The position numbers were made by a program, and so were the translations under genes. From positions 1 to 36,574 of the forward strand of contig JAAYUF010000100.1 in NCBI GenBank assembly GCA_012517815.1: DNA of 36,574 bases, written 5' to 3'. The notes beneath the pieces are model-generated. The model worked only from the letters and a program-made list of their open reading frames with translations, did not search any database and was not told the origin of the DNA. Below, piece by piece: positions 7,040 through 14,560 of this stretch. Origin of the DNA: Clostridiales bacterium. Its GTDB lineage: Bacteria > Bacillota > Clostridia > Christensenellales > Aristaeellaceae. Within the stretch, counting starts at the first letter, position 1, and every line of letters begins with the position of its first letter.

Positions 7040-7206
7040 CGTAACAGCGTTGCTCCGCGCCGGATCGCCGTGCCCGCCGGCCGGTGTGCGCCTCCTTTGC
7101 GGGAATCCCGCCCCGCGCGAAGGATCGCCTGCGTTCTCGAAGGCTTCGGCTGTCTGGGCGCTTCGGCAAGCGCCTCGGCGCTTCCCGCCGCGATCCGACA
7201 GGCGAC

Positions 7207-7242
7207 GCCGGAAGCCGCCCCGCAACAGGGGCGGCTTCCGGC
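7207..7242. repeat. 36-bp hairpin, copy 1
   Basis: A perfect 15-bp inverted repeat (GCCGGAAGCCGCCCC with its complement) has a 6-base loop GCAACA. It matches copy 2 at 7425-7460 in all but one base, in the loop. Confidence 0.75.
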
Positions 7243-7293
7243 GCCCAGACCGCTGGCAAACCCATACACGCGGCCATCGCCTCTTGCCCCATA

Positions 7294-7351
7294 GCCCTTC
7301 GGGCTGTTTACTCGCTTCGGCAAAGTGTTTCGGCATAAGGCTTTGGGGCTC
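7294..7351. repeat. Dispersed repeat, copy B
   Basis: This is the counterpart of 5543-5599, with shared GCCCTTCGG, TTCGGCATAAGGCT and GGGGCTC blocks. It lies between the twin 36-bp hairpins. Confidence 0.6.
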
Positions 7352-7424
7352 CGCCCCAAACCCCGCGAGGGTTTCACCCTTGATCCGGCTCCGCTGCGGC
7401 GGGGGTCTGGTCGGCGCCCTGAAC

Positions 7425-7460
7425 GCCGGAAGCCGCCCCGCAACGGGGGCGGCTTCCGGC
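7425..7460. repeat. 36-bp hairpin, copy 2; possible terminator of the isomerase gene
   Basis: The same 15-bp arms as copy 1 flank a 6-base loop GCAACG. It lies 23 bases past the stop of the minus-strand isomerase-like gene, so it can end that transcript although no T tract follows. Confidence 0.7.
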
Positions 7461-7482
7461 ACTGTCCAAGCGGATCCTCGCG

Positions 7483-8286
7483 TTACAGCGTGCGCATGAA
7501 ATTAGCGAAATGCGCAAACACGATGCCCGGTTCCTCCAGCGTCGTATCCCAGCGTTTGACCCACTCCAGCGAGTAATACCCGCCAAAGCCCGCCTCGCGC
7601 AGGGCATGCACGGCTTCCGCCAGCGGCACGTCGCCAAAGCCCGGCAGCACGTAGCGGTAGCTTTCGCCGCTTTTCAGGCTGTCCTTCATATGGGTGTGGC
7701 ACAACCACGGCTTGAGGTTTTCCAGCGTGGTTTTCGGGCTCTCGCCCATGAAACGGTACGGATGATGCACGTCCCACAGCGCGCCTACGCCGTCCGAGCC
7801 GATCAGGCTGAGCAGCCGCGCAAGCTTTTCGCTGTCGCTCCACACGCCGTGTGTCTCAATCAGCAGCCTGACGCCGTGGGCTTTGGCCAGCGCGCCCAGG
7901 CGAACCGCCCGATCCCGCACGTACCCTTCGTCCACCGTGCCCACGGGCTGTGGCACCGGCGCGGTCGCCATCACGCGCACATACGGCGAACCCAGTTTTT
8001 CGGCCAACAGCACATAGGCCTCGACCTCCGCGTCCACCATCTTTTCAGTTTCGCGCAGGTGGATGCAGCAATCGCTGTCCAGGCAGGGGATCGCCAGATT
8101 CATCCGTTTCAGCTCCGCAAGCGTGGCGGGCAGGTTTGCGTCCAGAAAGTCCGGCGCGCTGGGTACGGAGATGTCCTTGCCAATGCCGCGGATCTCGATG
8201 CCCTGATACCCCAGATCGACCGCCGTGGATGTGATTTCCCGGAAGCTCCAGCGCGGGCAGCCGAGCGTGGAAAAGCTGATTTTCAT
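7483..8286 (-). CDS. Sugar phosphate isomerase/epimerase-like TIM-barrel protein
   Basis: The 267-residue protein belongs to the xylose isomerase-like TIM-barrel superfamily (AP-endonuclease 2 fold). Strand-and-motif landmarks are MKISFSTLGCPRW at the start, YQGIEIRG, IPCLDSDCCI, YVRVMA, LLIETHGVW, ALWDVHHPYR, HTHMKD and YYSLEW. The acidic and His residues in ETHG, DVHHP, HMKD and LEW occupy the usual metal-site positions. The substrate cannot be read from the sequence; keto-sugar, inosose or sugar-acid epimerisation are typical roles. I chose ATG at 8284-8286 with GGGGGA upstream; an in-frame ATG 8 codons earlier is possible. It has its own promoter and stands divergent from the CapA-like gene. 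Confidence 0.82.
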   Translation of the reverse strand: MKISFSTLGCPRWSFREITSTAVDLGYQGIEIRGIGKDISVPSAPDFLDANLPATLAELKRMNLAIPCLDSDCCIHLRETEKMVDAEVEAYVLLAEKLGSPYVRVMATAPVPQPVGTVDEGYVRDRAVRLGALAKAHGVRLLIETHGVWSDSEKLARLLSLIGSDGVGALWDVHHPYRFMGESPKTTLENLKPWLCHTHMKDSLKSGESYRYVLPGFGDVPLAEAVHALREAGFGGYYSLEWVKRWDTTLEEPGIVFAHFANFMRTL

Positions 8287-8312
8287 GTCCGTCCCCCCGT
8301 ATTGCATATCGA

Positions 8313-8341
8313 TTGCCCTTATGATATCATTGCAATATAGG
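8313..8341 (+). promoter_or_regulatory. Possible divergent promoter of the CapA-like gene
   Basis: TTGCCC (8313-8318), 17 bases and TATAGG (8336-8341) overlap the opposing promoter face to face, so one regulator or polymerase could affect both genes. The match is weaker than that of the minus-strand promoter. Confidence 0.4.
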
Positions 8342-8349
8342 TTGGTCAA
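8321..8349 (-). promoter_or_regulatory. Promoter of the isomerase-like gene
   Basis: On the minus strand TTGACC (8344-8349), 17 bases and TATCAT (8321-8326). The ATGATATCAT palindrome (8321-8330) covers its -10 box and could also be an operator. Confidence 0.7.
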
Positions 8350-8403
8350 GTGCATTCATCGCACGTTCACATGGGGAGCGGAACCGACAGGGGAGGAGTA
8401 CGC

Positions 8404-9720
8404 ATGCGCAGACAACGCCGGCGGACGAGCGGCCTATCGTTGGGCACCGTGGTGGCGCTCACGCTCACGGGCCTCGTCCTCGCCGGTTGCGTGCTGCTGC
8501 TGCCCCGGCTGTTTGGGAATATTGAGCTGCGCGTCGATTCGGCGCAGGTCGGGGTCGCCATCCAAAGCGTGCTCAGAGAGGCGGTCGTCCGCCCGGCCGA
8601 CCGGACGGCGGAAGCGCCCAACGCCACGCCCGCCACCGCCCCGCCCATCGGCACCGCGACCGTTTCCCCCACGCCCACCCAGGCGCCTGTCCGCACCCTG
8701 ACGCTGACGGCGGCAGGCTCGATTCAAGTGGATACGCAAATCCAGAAATCGGCGACCGGCGCGGAGGGATACGCCTTCGGGCCGGTGTTTGCGTACTTGC
8801 TGGAAGGCTTTCAAAGCCAGATCAATCTGGTGACGCTGGAAAACCTGACGGTCGTCAACGAGAAGCTGACCGACGTCAATATGCCCTCCGACGCGCTTTC
8901 GGCCATCCGGCAATGCGGGGTGGACGTTGTGTGCATGGGGTTCTACGGCGCGCTCAACAACGGCGTTGAGGGCCTCTCGGCTACGCTGGACGCCATCCGG
9001 GGCTACGGCATGACGCCCTACGGCGTGTACCCGACCGCGCAAAGCCGCAACCACGTGACCACCCTGCAAACCCCCGACCTGACCGTCGCGTTCCTGAGCT
9101 TCCAAAGCGAGCTCAGCGCCGCCGGCAATAAAAAGACCACCCGGGAGGAGCAGGCGTTCGTCATCGCGCCGCTCACCCTGCCTTCCATCGCCCAACAGAT
9201 CACCGCGGCCCGCGCCGCGGGGGCGCAGGTGGTCGTCGTATCGCTCTGCTGGGGTAAAACGGGGGCTTCGTCGCCCACCGGCACACAGAAGGAACTCGCG
9301 CAGGGCATCGCCGACGCGGGCGCGGATATCATCCTGGGCACGCACAGCGGCGTTTTGCAGCCCATTGAGGTGCTCTCCGGCCACCGCGCCGACGGCACGC
9401 TGCACCAGACGCTTTGCGCCTATTCGCTGGGCAACCTGCTGGAATCCGACCGCGACGACCGCGACGCCATTTCCGGCGCGCTTTTGCACGTCCGCATGAG
9501 TTACGACATCGCGGCCGACCAGCTGGCCTTCGATGCCATCACCTACACGCCCACCTATGTCTGGCGCGGCAAGATCGACGGCAAGACCTCCTACCGGGTG
9601 CTGCGCAGCAATGTCGAAGCGCCGGACTTCGTGGATGAGGATCAGCGTAAGGTGATGGAGCGTTGCCTCAAGCTGGTGCGGGACGCGCTGGCGGATTCGC
9701 CGGTCAGCGAGGCGCAGTAG
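8404..9720 (+). CDS. CapA-like (PGA_cap) membrane-anchored protein with degenerate active site
   Basis: The 438-residue protein has a basic N-terminus, one membrane segment (about 11-33), a Pro/Thr/Ala-rich linker (about 65-100) and an extracellular CapA-type phosphoesterase-fold domain. GGGAGGAG lies 6 bases before ATG 8404. Family landmarks remain: VTLENLTV, GADIILGTHSGVLQPIEVL and YSLGNLLES. The usual metal-site motifs are altered: the early GD is AAGS, HWGxE is CWGKT, and GHHPH is GTHSG. CapA/PgsA proteins act in poly-gamma-glutamate capsule export, but no capsule synthase is nearby and key residues are lost. This may be a binding or structural protein rather than an enzyme. It ends at a strong terminator. 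Confidence 0.8.
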   Translation: MRRQRRRTSGLSLGTVVALTLTGLVLAGCVLLLPRLFGNIELRVDSAQVGVAIQSVLREAVVRPADRTAEAPNATPATAPPIGTATVSPTPTQAPVRTLTLTAAGSIQVDTQIQKSATGAEGYAFGPVFAYLLEGFQSQINLVTLENLTVVNEKLTDVNMPSDALSAIRQCGVDVVCMGFYGALNNGVEGLSATLDAIRGYGMTPYGVYPTAQSRNHVTTLQTPDLTVAFLSFQSELSAAGNKKTTREEQAFVIAPLTLPSIAQQITAARAAGAQVVVVSLCWGKTGASSPTGTQKELAQGIADAGADIILGTHSGVLQPIEVLSGHRADGTLHQTLCAYSLGNLLESDRDDRDAISGALLHVRMSYDIAADQLAFDAITYTPTYVWRGKIDGKTSYRVLRSNVEAPDFVDEDQRKVMERCLKLVRDALADSPVSEAQ

Positions 9721-9775
9721 CCCCCGGCACAGGACCGCGCCGCGACAGCCGCCCCGGCGTGGCGCGCCCACGGAA

Positions 9776-9815
9776 AAGCCCATCGTCCGCAAGCCGCGAC
9801 GATGGGTTCTTTTTC
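9776..9815. terminator. Bidirectional terminator between convergent genes
   Basis: AGCCCATCGTC and GACGATGGGTT form an 11-bp stem with a 10-base loop. The plus strand continues CTTTTT, and the minus strand continues GCTTTTCC. It serves both the CapA-like gene (plus) and the Mbeg1-like gene (minus). Confidence 0.8.
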
Positions 9816-9940
9816 CATTGCCCCGGTGCACCGGCAACCGCGCGCTTGCCGATCCTTCCCGCCTCCGCGGGCGTCCGGGCAGGCGAGTGCCGCCGGTTTG
9901 CCCGTTTCTCAGGAAACGCGGGCGCGGCAGACGGTCACAT

Positions 9941-11167
9941 TCACACGGAAGCCGTCGGTTCGTCCGGCAGGGCGGGCGCGGCCGCCGGGCGGGGTTCCGC
10001 GTGAGCCGCAGGCCCGTCCTGCGGAGCGGGCGTGGCTAACGCGGGCTGCGATTTGCCGGCCGGGAGGTCGCCATGCTCGGCGTCGTCCCGGTATAGGCCG
10101 ATCAGCCGACGGGCGCTTTCCACCCCGCTGGCGGCCATGTTGCCCGCGATGTTCAGCACCGCCTTGCGCGTAGCGGGATCCAGCGTCCGCATCGCGTTCC
10201 AGAGCGCGCCGGCGGTGTCCGTCCACCGTTCCGCCATTTCCCCGAAGGTGGTGGCGTTGGCCGAACCCAGCACTGAAAACAGCGTTTCCACAAACAGCCG
10301 CCGCGATTCCGGCGCGCTGTCGGTCATAAAATCGTCCACGGTCGCCTTCATCAGGCGGCTGGCGTGGTCCAGCGTCGGCAGGGTCTGAAACCGGGGGCCG
10401 TCCAGCGCCCAGGTGAACACGTTGTGCTGGGCGATGCCCAGCGCCGTGCTGCGCACGACGGTGTATTGCTCCGGCACGCCCATCAGCCGCCCGATCAGCG
10501 AGGTTTGGGGCACGTAGCAGCGCACCCTGCCAAGCGCGTCCCGGTACCCGTCCCGTGCGAGCGTCGCCGCGTCCAGCCCCGGCGCGTCAAACAGGTAGAC
10601 CTCCGCGACGCGCGCGCGAACGGCTTTCTCGCAGCACGCGACGGCATAGATCGCCAGGTTGCCGCCCTTGGAATGCCCGCAAAGCCGCAGCACCCCGGCC
10701 GTGCCCTCGGCCGCCGCGTTCAGGTAGCGCACCGCCTCGCTCTGGGAGGGCACCGGACAGGCAAAGGACATCGCGAAGTTCTCCCGCCAGCCCACGAGGG
10801 TCGCGTCCGTACCCCGGAAGGCGACCATCCGGGAGCCGTCGGGCAGGTCGAACGAAACGGCGGCAAACTGCATCTCCCGGTCGGCGTCGAAAATGTCCTC
10901 GCAGCGGCTGACCGTCAGGCGGCCGTACCGCACGCTCCGTGCGGCCGCGTGGAGCAGCTCGTGCCGCTGGCTGACGACCTGGGCGTTGCCAGGTTCTCGC
11001 TCCTGCGCCTCCACCAGTCGCGCGGCGGCTCTGAGCGGCGCGGCCCCGTCGCCCAGCGCGTCACGGAAGTGCAGATAGCTCAGTTGCGAGAAGATCAGCG
11101 CGTCGATCTCGCCCGGCGGGGATACGCCAAAGGACAGATCCCCGCGCCACCGAATGAAATCCAGCAT
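9941..11167 (-). CDS. Mbeg1-like (DUF2974) alpha/beta-hydrolase-fold protein
   Basis: The 408-residue protein starts at ATG 11165-11167, with AAAGGAG about 11 bases upstream. It opens LDFIRWRGDLSFGVSPPGEIDALIFSQLSYL, the N-terminal signature of the Firmicute DUF2974/Mbeg1-like family. An alpha/beta-hydrolase core follows with FRGTDATLVGWRENF and the nucleophile elbow LCGHSKGGNLA (Ser in GHSKGG). A downstream Asp in YLFDAPGL and a His in AQHNVFTW or LDHASR could complete the triad. The last 50 residues are Ala/Pro-rich and low in complexity. No signal peptide is seen, so it is probably cytoplasmic or peripheral. The substrate is unknown; lipase or esterase activity is a family-level guess. It lies 100 bases downstream of the PAP2-DgkA gene and may share its transcript. 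Confidence 0.8.
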   Translation of the reverse strand: MLDFIRWRGDLSFGVSPPGEIDALIFSQLSYLHFRDALGDGAAPLRAAARLVEAQEREPGNAQVVSQRHELLHAAARSVRYGRLTVSRCEDIFDADREMQFAAVSFDLPDGSRMVAFRGTDATLVGWRENFAMSFACPVPSQSEAVRYLNAAAEGTAGVLRLCGHSKGGNLAIYAVACCEKAVRARVAEVYLFDAPGLDAATLARDGYRDALGRVRCYVPQTSLIGRLMGVPEQYTVVRSTALGIAQHNVFTWALDGPRFQTLPTLDHASRLMKATVDDFMTDSAPESRRLFVETLFSVLGSANATTFGEMAERWTDTAGALWNAMRTLDPATRKAVLNIAGNMAASGVESARRLIGLYRDDAEHGDLPAGKSQPALATPAPQDGPAAHAEPRPAAAPALPDEPTASV

Positions 11168-11267
11168 ACCTACAGGCTCCTTTCCCGTAACAGGCGGGCA
11201 CGCCCGCGCGCGTCAGGGGGTGCAACGGGGTTACCGGCTCGCGTCCACCGCCCCGGGGCTTGCGGCA

Positions 11268-12281
11268 TTATCCCAGCATCGGCCAAAGTTTGGGCAGAAA
11301 GATGATCGCGCCGGCGATGGCGGCCGCGAGGGAAACCAGCAGCACCGCGCCCGCCGCCGTATCCTTGGCGATCTTGGCGCGCGGGTCGTCCTTGGGCATG
11401 CAGATGTCCACGGTGGTTTCCACGGCGGTGTTCATCAGTTCCATACCGATTACCAGCCCGAACAGGATCACGCAGGCCAGCCACTCCGCCTCGCTGATGC
11501 CGCACAGAAACCCGAACACGGTTACCAGCGCCATGGCGGCAAAATGGATCACCATATTGCGCTCGTTCTTAAAGCCGGCAAACACGCCGTCCAGGGCATG
11601 GCGCAGGCTGTCCAGCATGCGCCGGCTCTTGTGGCGCGCCGCGGAGGCGGGCGTTTCCCACTGTTCGGCGCGCAGGTACAGCCCGACCAGCCAGGCGAAT
11701 GCGATCAGGTAAGCGATGGAAACGGCAAGCCCGGCGACGACGTCGGACAGGTAATGCACCCCGAGGTAGACCCGGCTGAAGCAGATCAGCGCGATCACAG
11801 CCGACAGCAGGGTGATCAGCGCCCGTTTGACGCACTTTTTCAGATCGGAACGCGCCACGATGACGATCAGGAACCCGTAAAACGCGCCCGCCGCCATCGC
11901 GTGCCCGCTGGGGAAGCTGTAGCCCGCCTCGCGGACCGCGCGGAAAACCTCCGGGGGCCGCTCGCGCAGGAACACGCTCTTGAGCGCGTAATTGAGCCAA
12001 ACCGATACCATCAGGTTGACGGCGATCGGGATGCCGTAATGGCTTTGGCGCAGCGCCACCAACAGCCCAAGGCAGATGATCAGCAGCGTTCCCGGGGCGC
12101 ACAGCGCCGTGACGGCGCTCAGCAGCGCGGTCGCGGCGGACGTGCGCCCAGCGGCGAGGGCGCCCGTAACGGACAGGTCGAACGCGCGCAGCGCGCCGTC
12201 GTTCAGGTTCAGCGCGATCAGCAGGAAAACGCCCGCGCACAGCGCAAAGCCCGCCGCCGACGGCCACGCCCTTTTCGCCAT
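11268..12281 (-). CDS. PAP2 phosphatase - DgkA-type lipid kinase fusion
   Basis: The 337-residue membrane protein joins two enzymes. Residues 1-205 form a PAP2 phosphatase with all three motifs: K101-x6-R108-P109, P124-S-G-H127 and S169-R-x5-H176-x3-D180. Residues about 220-337 form a small DgkA/undecaprenol-kinase domain with GFKNERN (236-242), E281-L-M-N-T-A-V-E288 and DDPRAKIAKDTAAGAVL (298-314). Both families act on membrane lipids; in Gram-positives DgkA homologues phosphorylate undecaprenol and PAP2 proteins dephosphorylate undecaprenyl pyrophosphate, so both can feed undecaprenyl phosphate. ATG at 12279-12281 has GGGAG 9 bases upstream; a TTG two codons earlier is too close to that site. 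A good promoter precedes it. Confidence 0.88.
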   Translation of the reverse strand: MAKRAWPSAAGFALCAGVFLLIALNLNDGALRAFDLSVTGALAAGRTSAATALLSAVTALCAPGTLLIICLGLLVALRQSHYGIPIAVNLMVSVWLNYALKSVFLRERPPEVFRAVREAGYSFPSGHAMAAGAFYGFLIVIVARSDLKKCVKRALITLLSAVIALICFSRVYLGVHYLSDVVAGLAVSIAYLIAFAWLVGLYLRAEQWETPASAARHKSRRMLDSLRHALDGVFAGFKNERNMVIHFAAMALVTVFGFLCGISEAEWLACVILFGLVIGMELMNTAVETTVDICMPKDDPRAKIAKDTAAGAVLLVSLAAAIAGAIIFLPKLWPMLG

Positions 12282-12310
12282 ATCCAATCACTCCCTCTGT
12301 CAGCGCCGCT

Positions 12311-12339
12311 ATCATACCATGCCGGTTCCCGCGTGTAAA
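12311..12339 (-). promoter_or_regulatory. Promoter of the PAP2-DgkA gene
   Basis: On the minus strand TTTACA (12334-12339), 17 bases and TATGAT (12311-12316), about 30 bases before the start codon. Confidence 0.65.
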
Positions 12340-12447
12340 GTGCGTCGCCGGGGAGCAGGAATCCGAACGCGGGACGCGAATGCTATGCGTGAGGGACGGA
12401 GTACCGGCCCGAATACCAACGCATTCAGGAAGAGGGAGGAATCGGGC

Positions 12448-12771
12448 ATGAGCATCAGCGAAGAACTGCGCAAACTGATGATGGCGGGCCTTGGCGCCGC
12501 GAGCGTCGCCGCCGAAAAAACACAGGAGGCGATCGACACGCTCGCCAAGCGGGGCGAAGAAGCCCTGGAACAGGGCAAAGTGCTGAACGAGCGCCTCCGC
12601 CACGAAATTCGCGATAACCTGCAGCCCGACAAGGCGGAGGGCAGGCCGGCACCGGGCCGGGAGGAGATCCTCCGGGCGCTGGAGGGGCTCTCGCCGGAGG
12701 ATCGCGCCGCGGTCGGCGCCAAACTGACCGCGCTGGACGGCGCCGGGAAGCCGGATGCGCAGGCCCGCTAA
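12448..12771 (+). CDS. Phasin-like coiled-coil protein
   Basis: The 107-residue protein starts at ATG 12448 with AGGGAGGA 6-7 bases upstream. Its first 60 residues are an amphipathic helix pattern: MSISEELRKLMMAGLGAASV, then KTQEAIDTLAKRGEEALEQGK, then LNERLRHEIRDN. This matches the short phasin-like proteins (polyhydroxyalkanoate regulator phasin family) of Firmicutes. The C-terminal part (REEILRALEGLSPEDRAAV) is predicted to be helical. No polyhydroxyalkanoate synthase is in the window. It lies 13 bases upstream of the UbiB-like gene and is clearly co-transcribed with it. A role as a helper or scaffold for the kinase-like protein is inferred from that pairing alone. Confidence 0.75.
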   Translation: MSISEELRKLMMAGLGAASVAAEKTQEAIDTLAKRGEEALEQGKVLNERLRHEIRDNLQPDKAEGRPAPGREEILRALEGLSPEDRAAVGAKLTALDGAGKPDAQAR

Positions 12772-12784
12772 GCCGGGAGGCGTC

Positions 12785-14335
12785 ATGCGCCTCCGGGAGA
12801 TCATGCGCATCCTGCGCAAACACGGGCTGATCCGGGGGATCACGCCCGAGAAACTCCGCGGCACGGTGGAGGATCTGGGGCCGACGTTTGTCAAGCTGGG
12901 GCAGATGATGTCCATGCGGCAGGATCTCCTGCCGCTGGCATACTGCGAGGAACTGCGCAGGCTCCGCTCCGACGTCAAACCCATGCCCGAGGACGAGGTG
13001 CGCCGCGTTGTGGAGCTTTCGCTGGGCATGCCGCTGTCGGAAGCCTTCCTGGTGTTCGACCCCCAACCGCTGGGCAGCGCCTCCATCGCCCAGGCGCACC
13101 GCGCGGTGCTCCCCACGGGGGAGCGTGTGGTTGTGAAAGTGCAGCGGGAAGGCATCCACGCGACGATGGCCAGCGACATCGCCCTCCTGCGCCGGGCGGC
13201 CCGGCTGATGCGCCTGACGCCCACCGGCGAAACGGTGGATTTCAACATGGTGCTGGACGAGATGTGGGCCGTTTCCCAGCAGGAGATGGATTTCCTCAAC
13301 GAAGCCGCCAACATCGAGGCGTTTTTTAACTGCAACCGCGACGTGGCCTATGTCGCCTGCCCGCAGGTGTACCGCGGGCTTTCCACCCGCGAGGTGCTGG
13401 TGATGGAGGCGGTCGACGGCCCGCAGATCGACGACCGCGCGGCGCTGGAGGCGGCCGGGTACGACCGCGGAGAGATCGCCCGAAAGCTTTGCGTCAACTA
13501 CATGAAGCAGATACTGGACGACGGCTTTTTCCACGCGGATCCCCATCCCGGTAACCTGCGCGTGCGCGACGGGCAAATCGTCTGGCTGGATCTGGGGATG
13601 ATGGGCCGCCTGTCCCCGCATGACCGCGCGGCATTCCAAAAGGCGATCGCGGCGGCCGCCGTCCGGGATACGGGCGCGCTGACCGAGGCGGTGCTGGCCA
13701 TCAGCCGGCACAAAGCTCCCGTCGACCGCGACGCGCTGTACGCCGACGTGGACGGGATGCTTTCCGACTATCTGGAGCAGGAACTGGGCGCGATTAACCT
13801 GGGCGAAATGCTTCAGCGCGTGCTGGACCTGGCGCAGAAGCACCGCCTCGCCATGCCGCCGGGCGTCACGATGCTGGGGCGCGGCGTGAGCACGCTGGAA
13901 GGGCTGATCGCCGCCATCAGCCCGGAAACCAACCTGATGGAAATCGTATCCCAGCGGTTTACGAAGAACGCGTTTCAGGAACTGGACGTGAGGAAACTGC
14001 TGGCGCGCGACGCGCAATCGGCGTATGAATCCGTGCAAAAATCGCTCAGCACGCCCGCCCTGCTCAACGACGCGCTGCGCGCGGCCCTGCGCGGCGACCT
14101 GCGCCTGCGGGTCGACCGCCAGTCCACGCAGGCTTCCGAGCAGGCGCGCAACCTGCGGCTGGCGCGCCTGCGCCGCACGATGCTGCTGTGCGCGTGTCTG
14201 CTGGGCGCGAGCCTGACCACGCTTGCGCCCGTGGAACCCCGGTGGCTTGGGCTGCCGTGGATCGCGGTGGCGGGGTATGCCGCGGCGGGCGCGGCAGCCG
14301 TCGCGGGCTGGTGGAAAGACTGGCGCGGGCGCTGA
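12785..14335 (+). CDS. UbiB/ABC1/AarF-family atypical kinase
   Basis: The 516-residue protein belongs to the ABC1 kinase-like family (UbiB in proteobacterial quinone synthesis). It has the invariant K37-L-G-Q40 motif in TFVKLGQMMSMRQD, the modified P-loop region PLGSASIAQAHRAV, the ATP-site Lys in VVVKVQRE, catalytic-loop FHADPHPGNL and metal-binding LDLGMMG. Two hydrophobic helices near the C-terminus (about 455-475 and 480-500) suggest a membrane anchor, as in other members. I chose ATG 12785, preceded by GGGAGG; a start at 12755 would run inside the phasin-like gene. A T-bearing hairpin follows the stop. The substrate is unknown and may be a lipid or quinone precursor. Confidence 0.88.
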   Translation: MRLREIMRILRKHGLIRGITPEKLRGTVEDLGPTFVKLGQMMSMRQDLLPLAYCEELRRLRSDVKPMPEDEVRRVVELSLGMPLSEAFLVFDPQPLGSASIAQAHRAVLPTGERVVVKVQREGIHATMASDIALLRRAARLMRLTPTGETVDFNMVLDEMWAVSQQEMDFLNEAANIEAFFNCNRDVAYVACPQVYRGLSTREVLVMEAVDGPQIDDRAALEAAGYDRGEIARKLCVNYMKQILDDGFFHADPHPGNLRVRDGQIVWLDLGMMGRLSPHDRAAFQKAIAAAAVRDTGALTEAVLAISRHKAPVDRDALYADVDGMLSDYLEQELGAINLGEMLQRVLDLAQKHRLAMPPGVTMLGRGVSTLEGLIAAISPETNLMEIVSQRFTKNAFQELDVRKLLARDAQSAYESVQKSLSTPALLNDALRAALRGDLRLRVDRQSTQASEQARNLRLARLRRTMLLCACLLGASLTTLAPVEPRWLGLPWIAVAGYAAAGAAAVAGWWKDWRGR

Positions 14336-14369
14336 CAGGGCGCAACCCCGCCACCGATGAAGCATTATG

Positions 14370-14396
14370 AAACCCCCTCCCGTCGGGAGGGGGTTT
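14370..14396. terminator. Strong hairpin terminator between UbiB-like gene and the small-ORF locus
   Basis: AAACCCCCTCCC pairs perfectly with GGGAGGGGGTTT around a 3-base loop (GTC). It ends the phasin-UbiB operon on the plus strand. On the minus strand it would equally end a transcript coming from the promoter at 14540-14583. Confidence 0.8.
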
Positions 14397-14533
14397 CCGT
14401 GGAGGTTGGGGGTTCATGGTGGAAGGAGGATCCACATGAAAGAAGCTGCCCGCGCGCGGTCTGGCTTGCCGCGCGCATCCTGACGGCGGGCGGGGCCTCC
14501 GGCGTCGCGTCCGGAGCGTTTACCGCCATCCAT
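14397..14533 (-). ncRNA. Candidate antisense RNA over the small ORF
   Basis: The minus-strand promoter at 14540-14583 predicts a start near 14533. Transcription would cross the start codon and ribosome binding site of the small ORF and end at the hairpin at 14370-14396, giving about 140-165 bases. No minus-strand frame in this interval has a ribosome binding site. The layout resembles a small membrane peptide controlled by an antisense RNA, but no transcript evidence is available. Confidence 0.3.
14413..14440 (+). promoter_or_regulatory. Start-codon hairpin of the small ORF
   Basis: TTCATGGTGGA (14413-14423) pairs with TCCACATGAA (14431-14440) with one bulged base. The loop is the ribosome binding site AGGAGGA, and the ATG at 14436 lies in the stem. 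The initiation region could therefore be opened or shut. The pairing is visible; its function is inference. Confidence 0.4.
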
Positions 14534-14560
14534 GGATACATGATACCACGCAAGGCGTAA
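14436..14560 (+). pseudogene. Small membrane-peptide ORF with a frame break in a CG run
   Basis: ATG 14436 has an excellent ribosome binding site (GGAAGGAGGA, 14421-14430). In frame it encodes only 15 residues, stopping at TGA 14481-14483. In the frame ending at TAA 14558-14560 the downstream sequence reads VWLAARILTAGG, then ASGVASGAFTAIHGYMIPRKA, a good single membrane helix. Removing one CG from the (CG)4 run at 14450-14458 fuses the two into a 40-residue peptide starting MKEAARAVWLAAR. So this is either a broken small gene, a slippage-switched one, an assembly error or chance. I recognise no family. An opposing promoter overlaps its 3' end. Confidence 0.35.

Larger units (their letters stand above)
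6712..7482. other. Gene-poor stretch with palindromes and repeats
   Basis: About 770 bases contain no supportable gene. Contents in order are: the arsR-ferredoxin terminator at 7004-7039; twin 36-bp hairpins at 7207-7242 and 7425-7460; and copy B of the dispersed repeat at 7294-7351 between them. GC content is high and long antisense frames are open, but none has a ribosome binding site or a recognisable product. Confidence 0.6.

Noticed and set aside
7207..7460. CRISPR array suggested by the repeated hairpins
   Set aside because: Only two copies, with a long, partly repeated spacer, no further units and no cas genes in the window.
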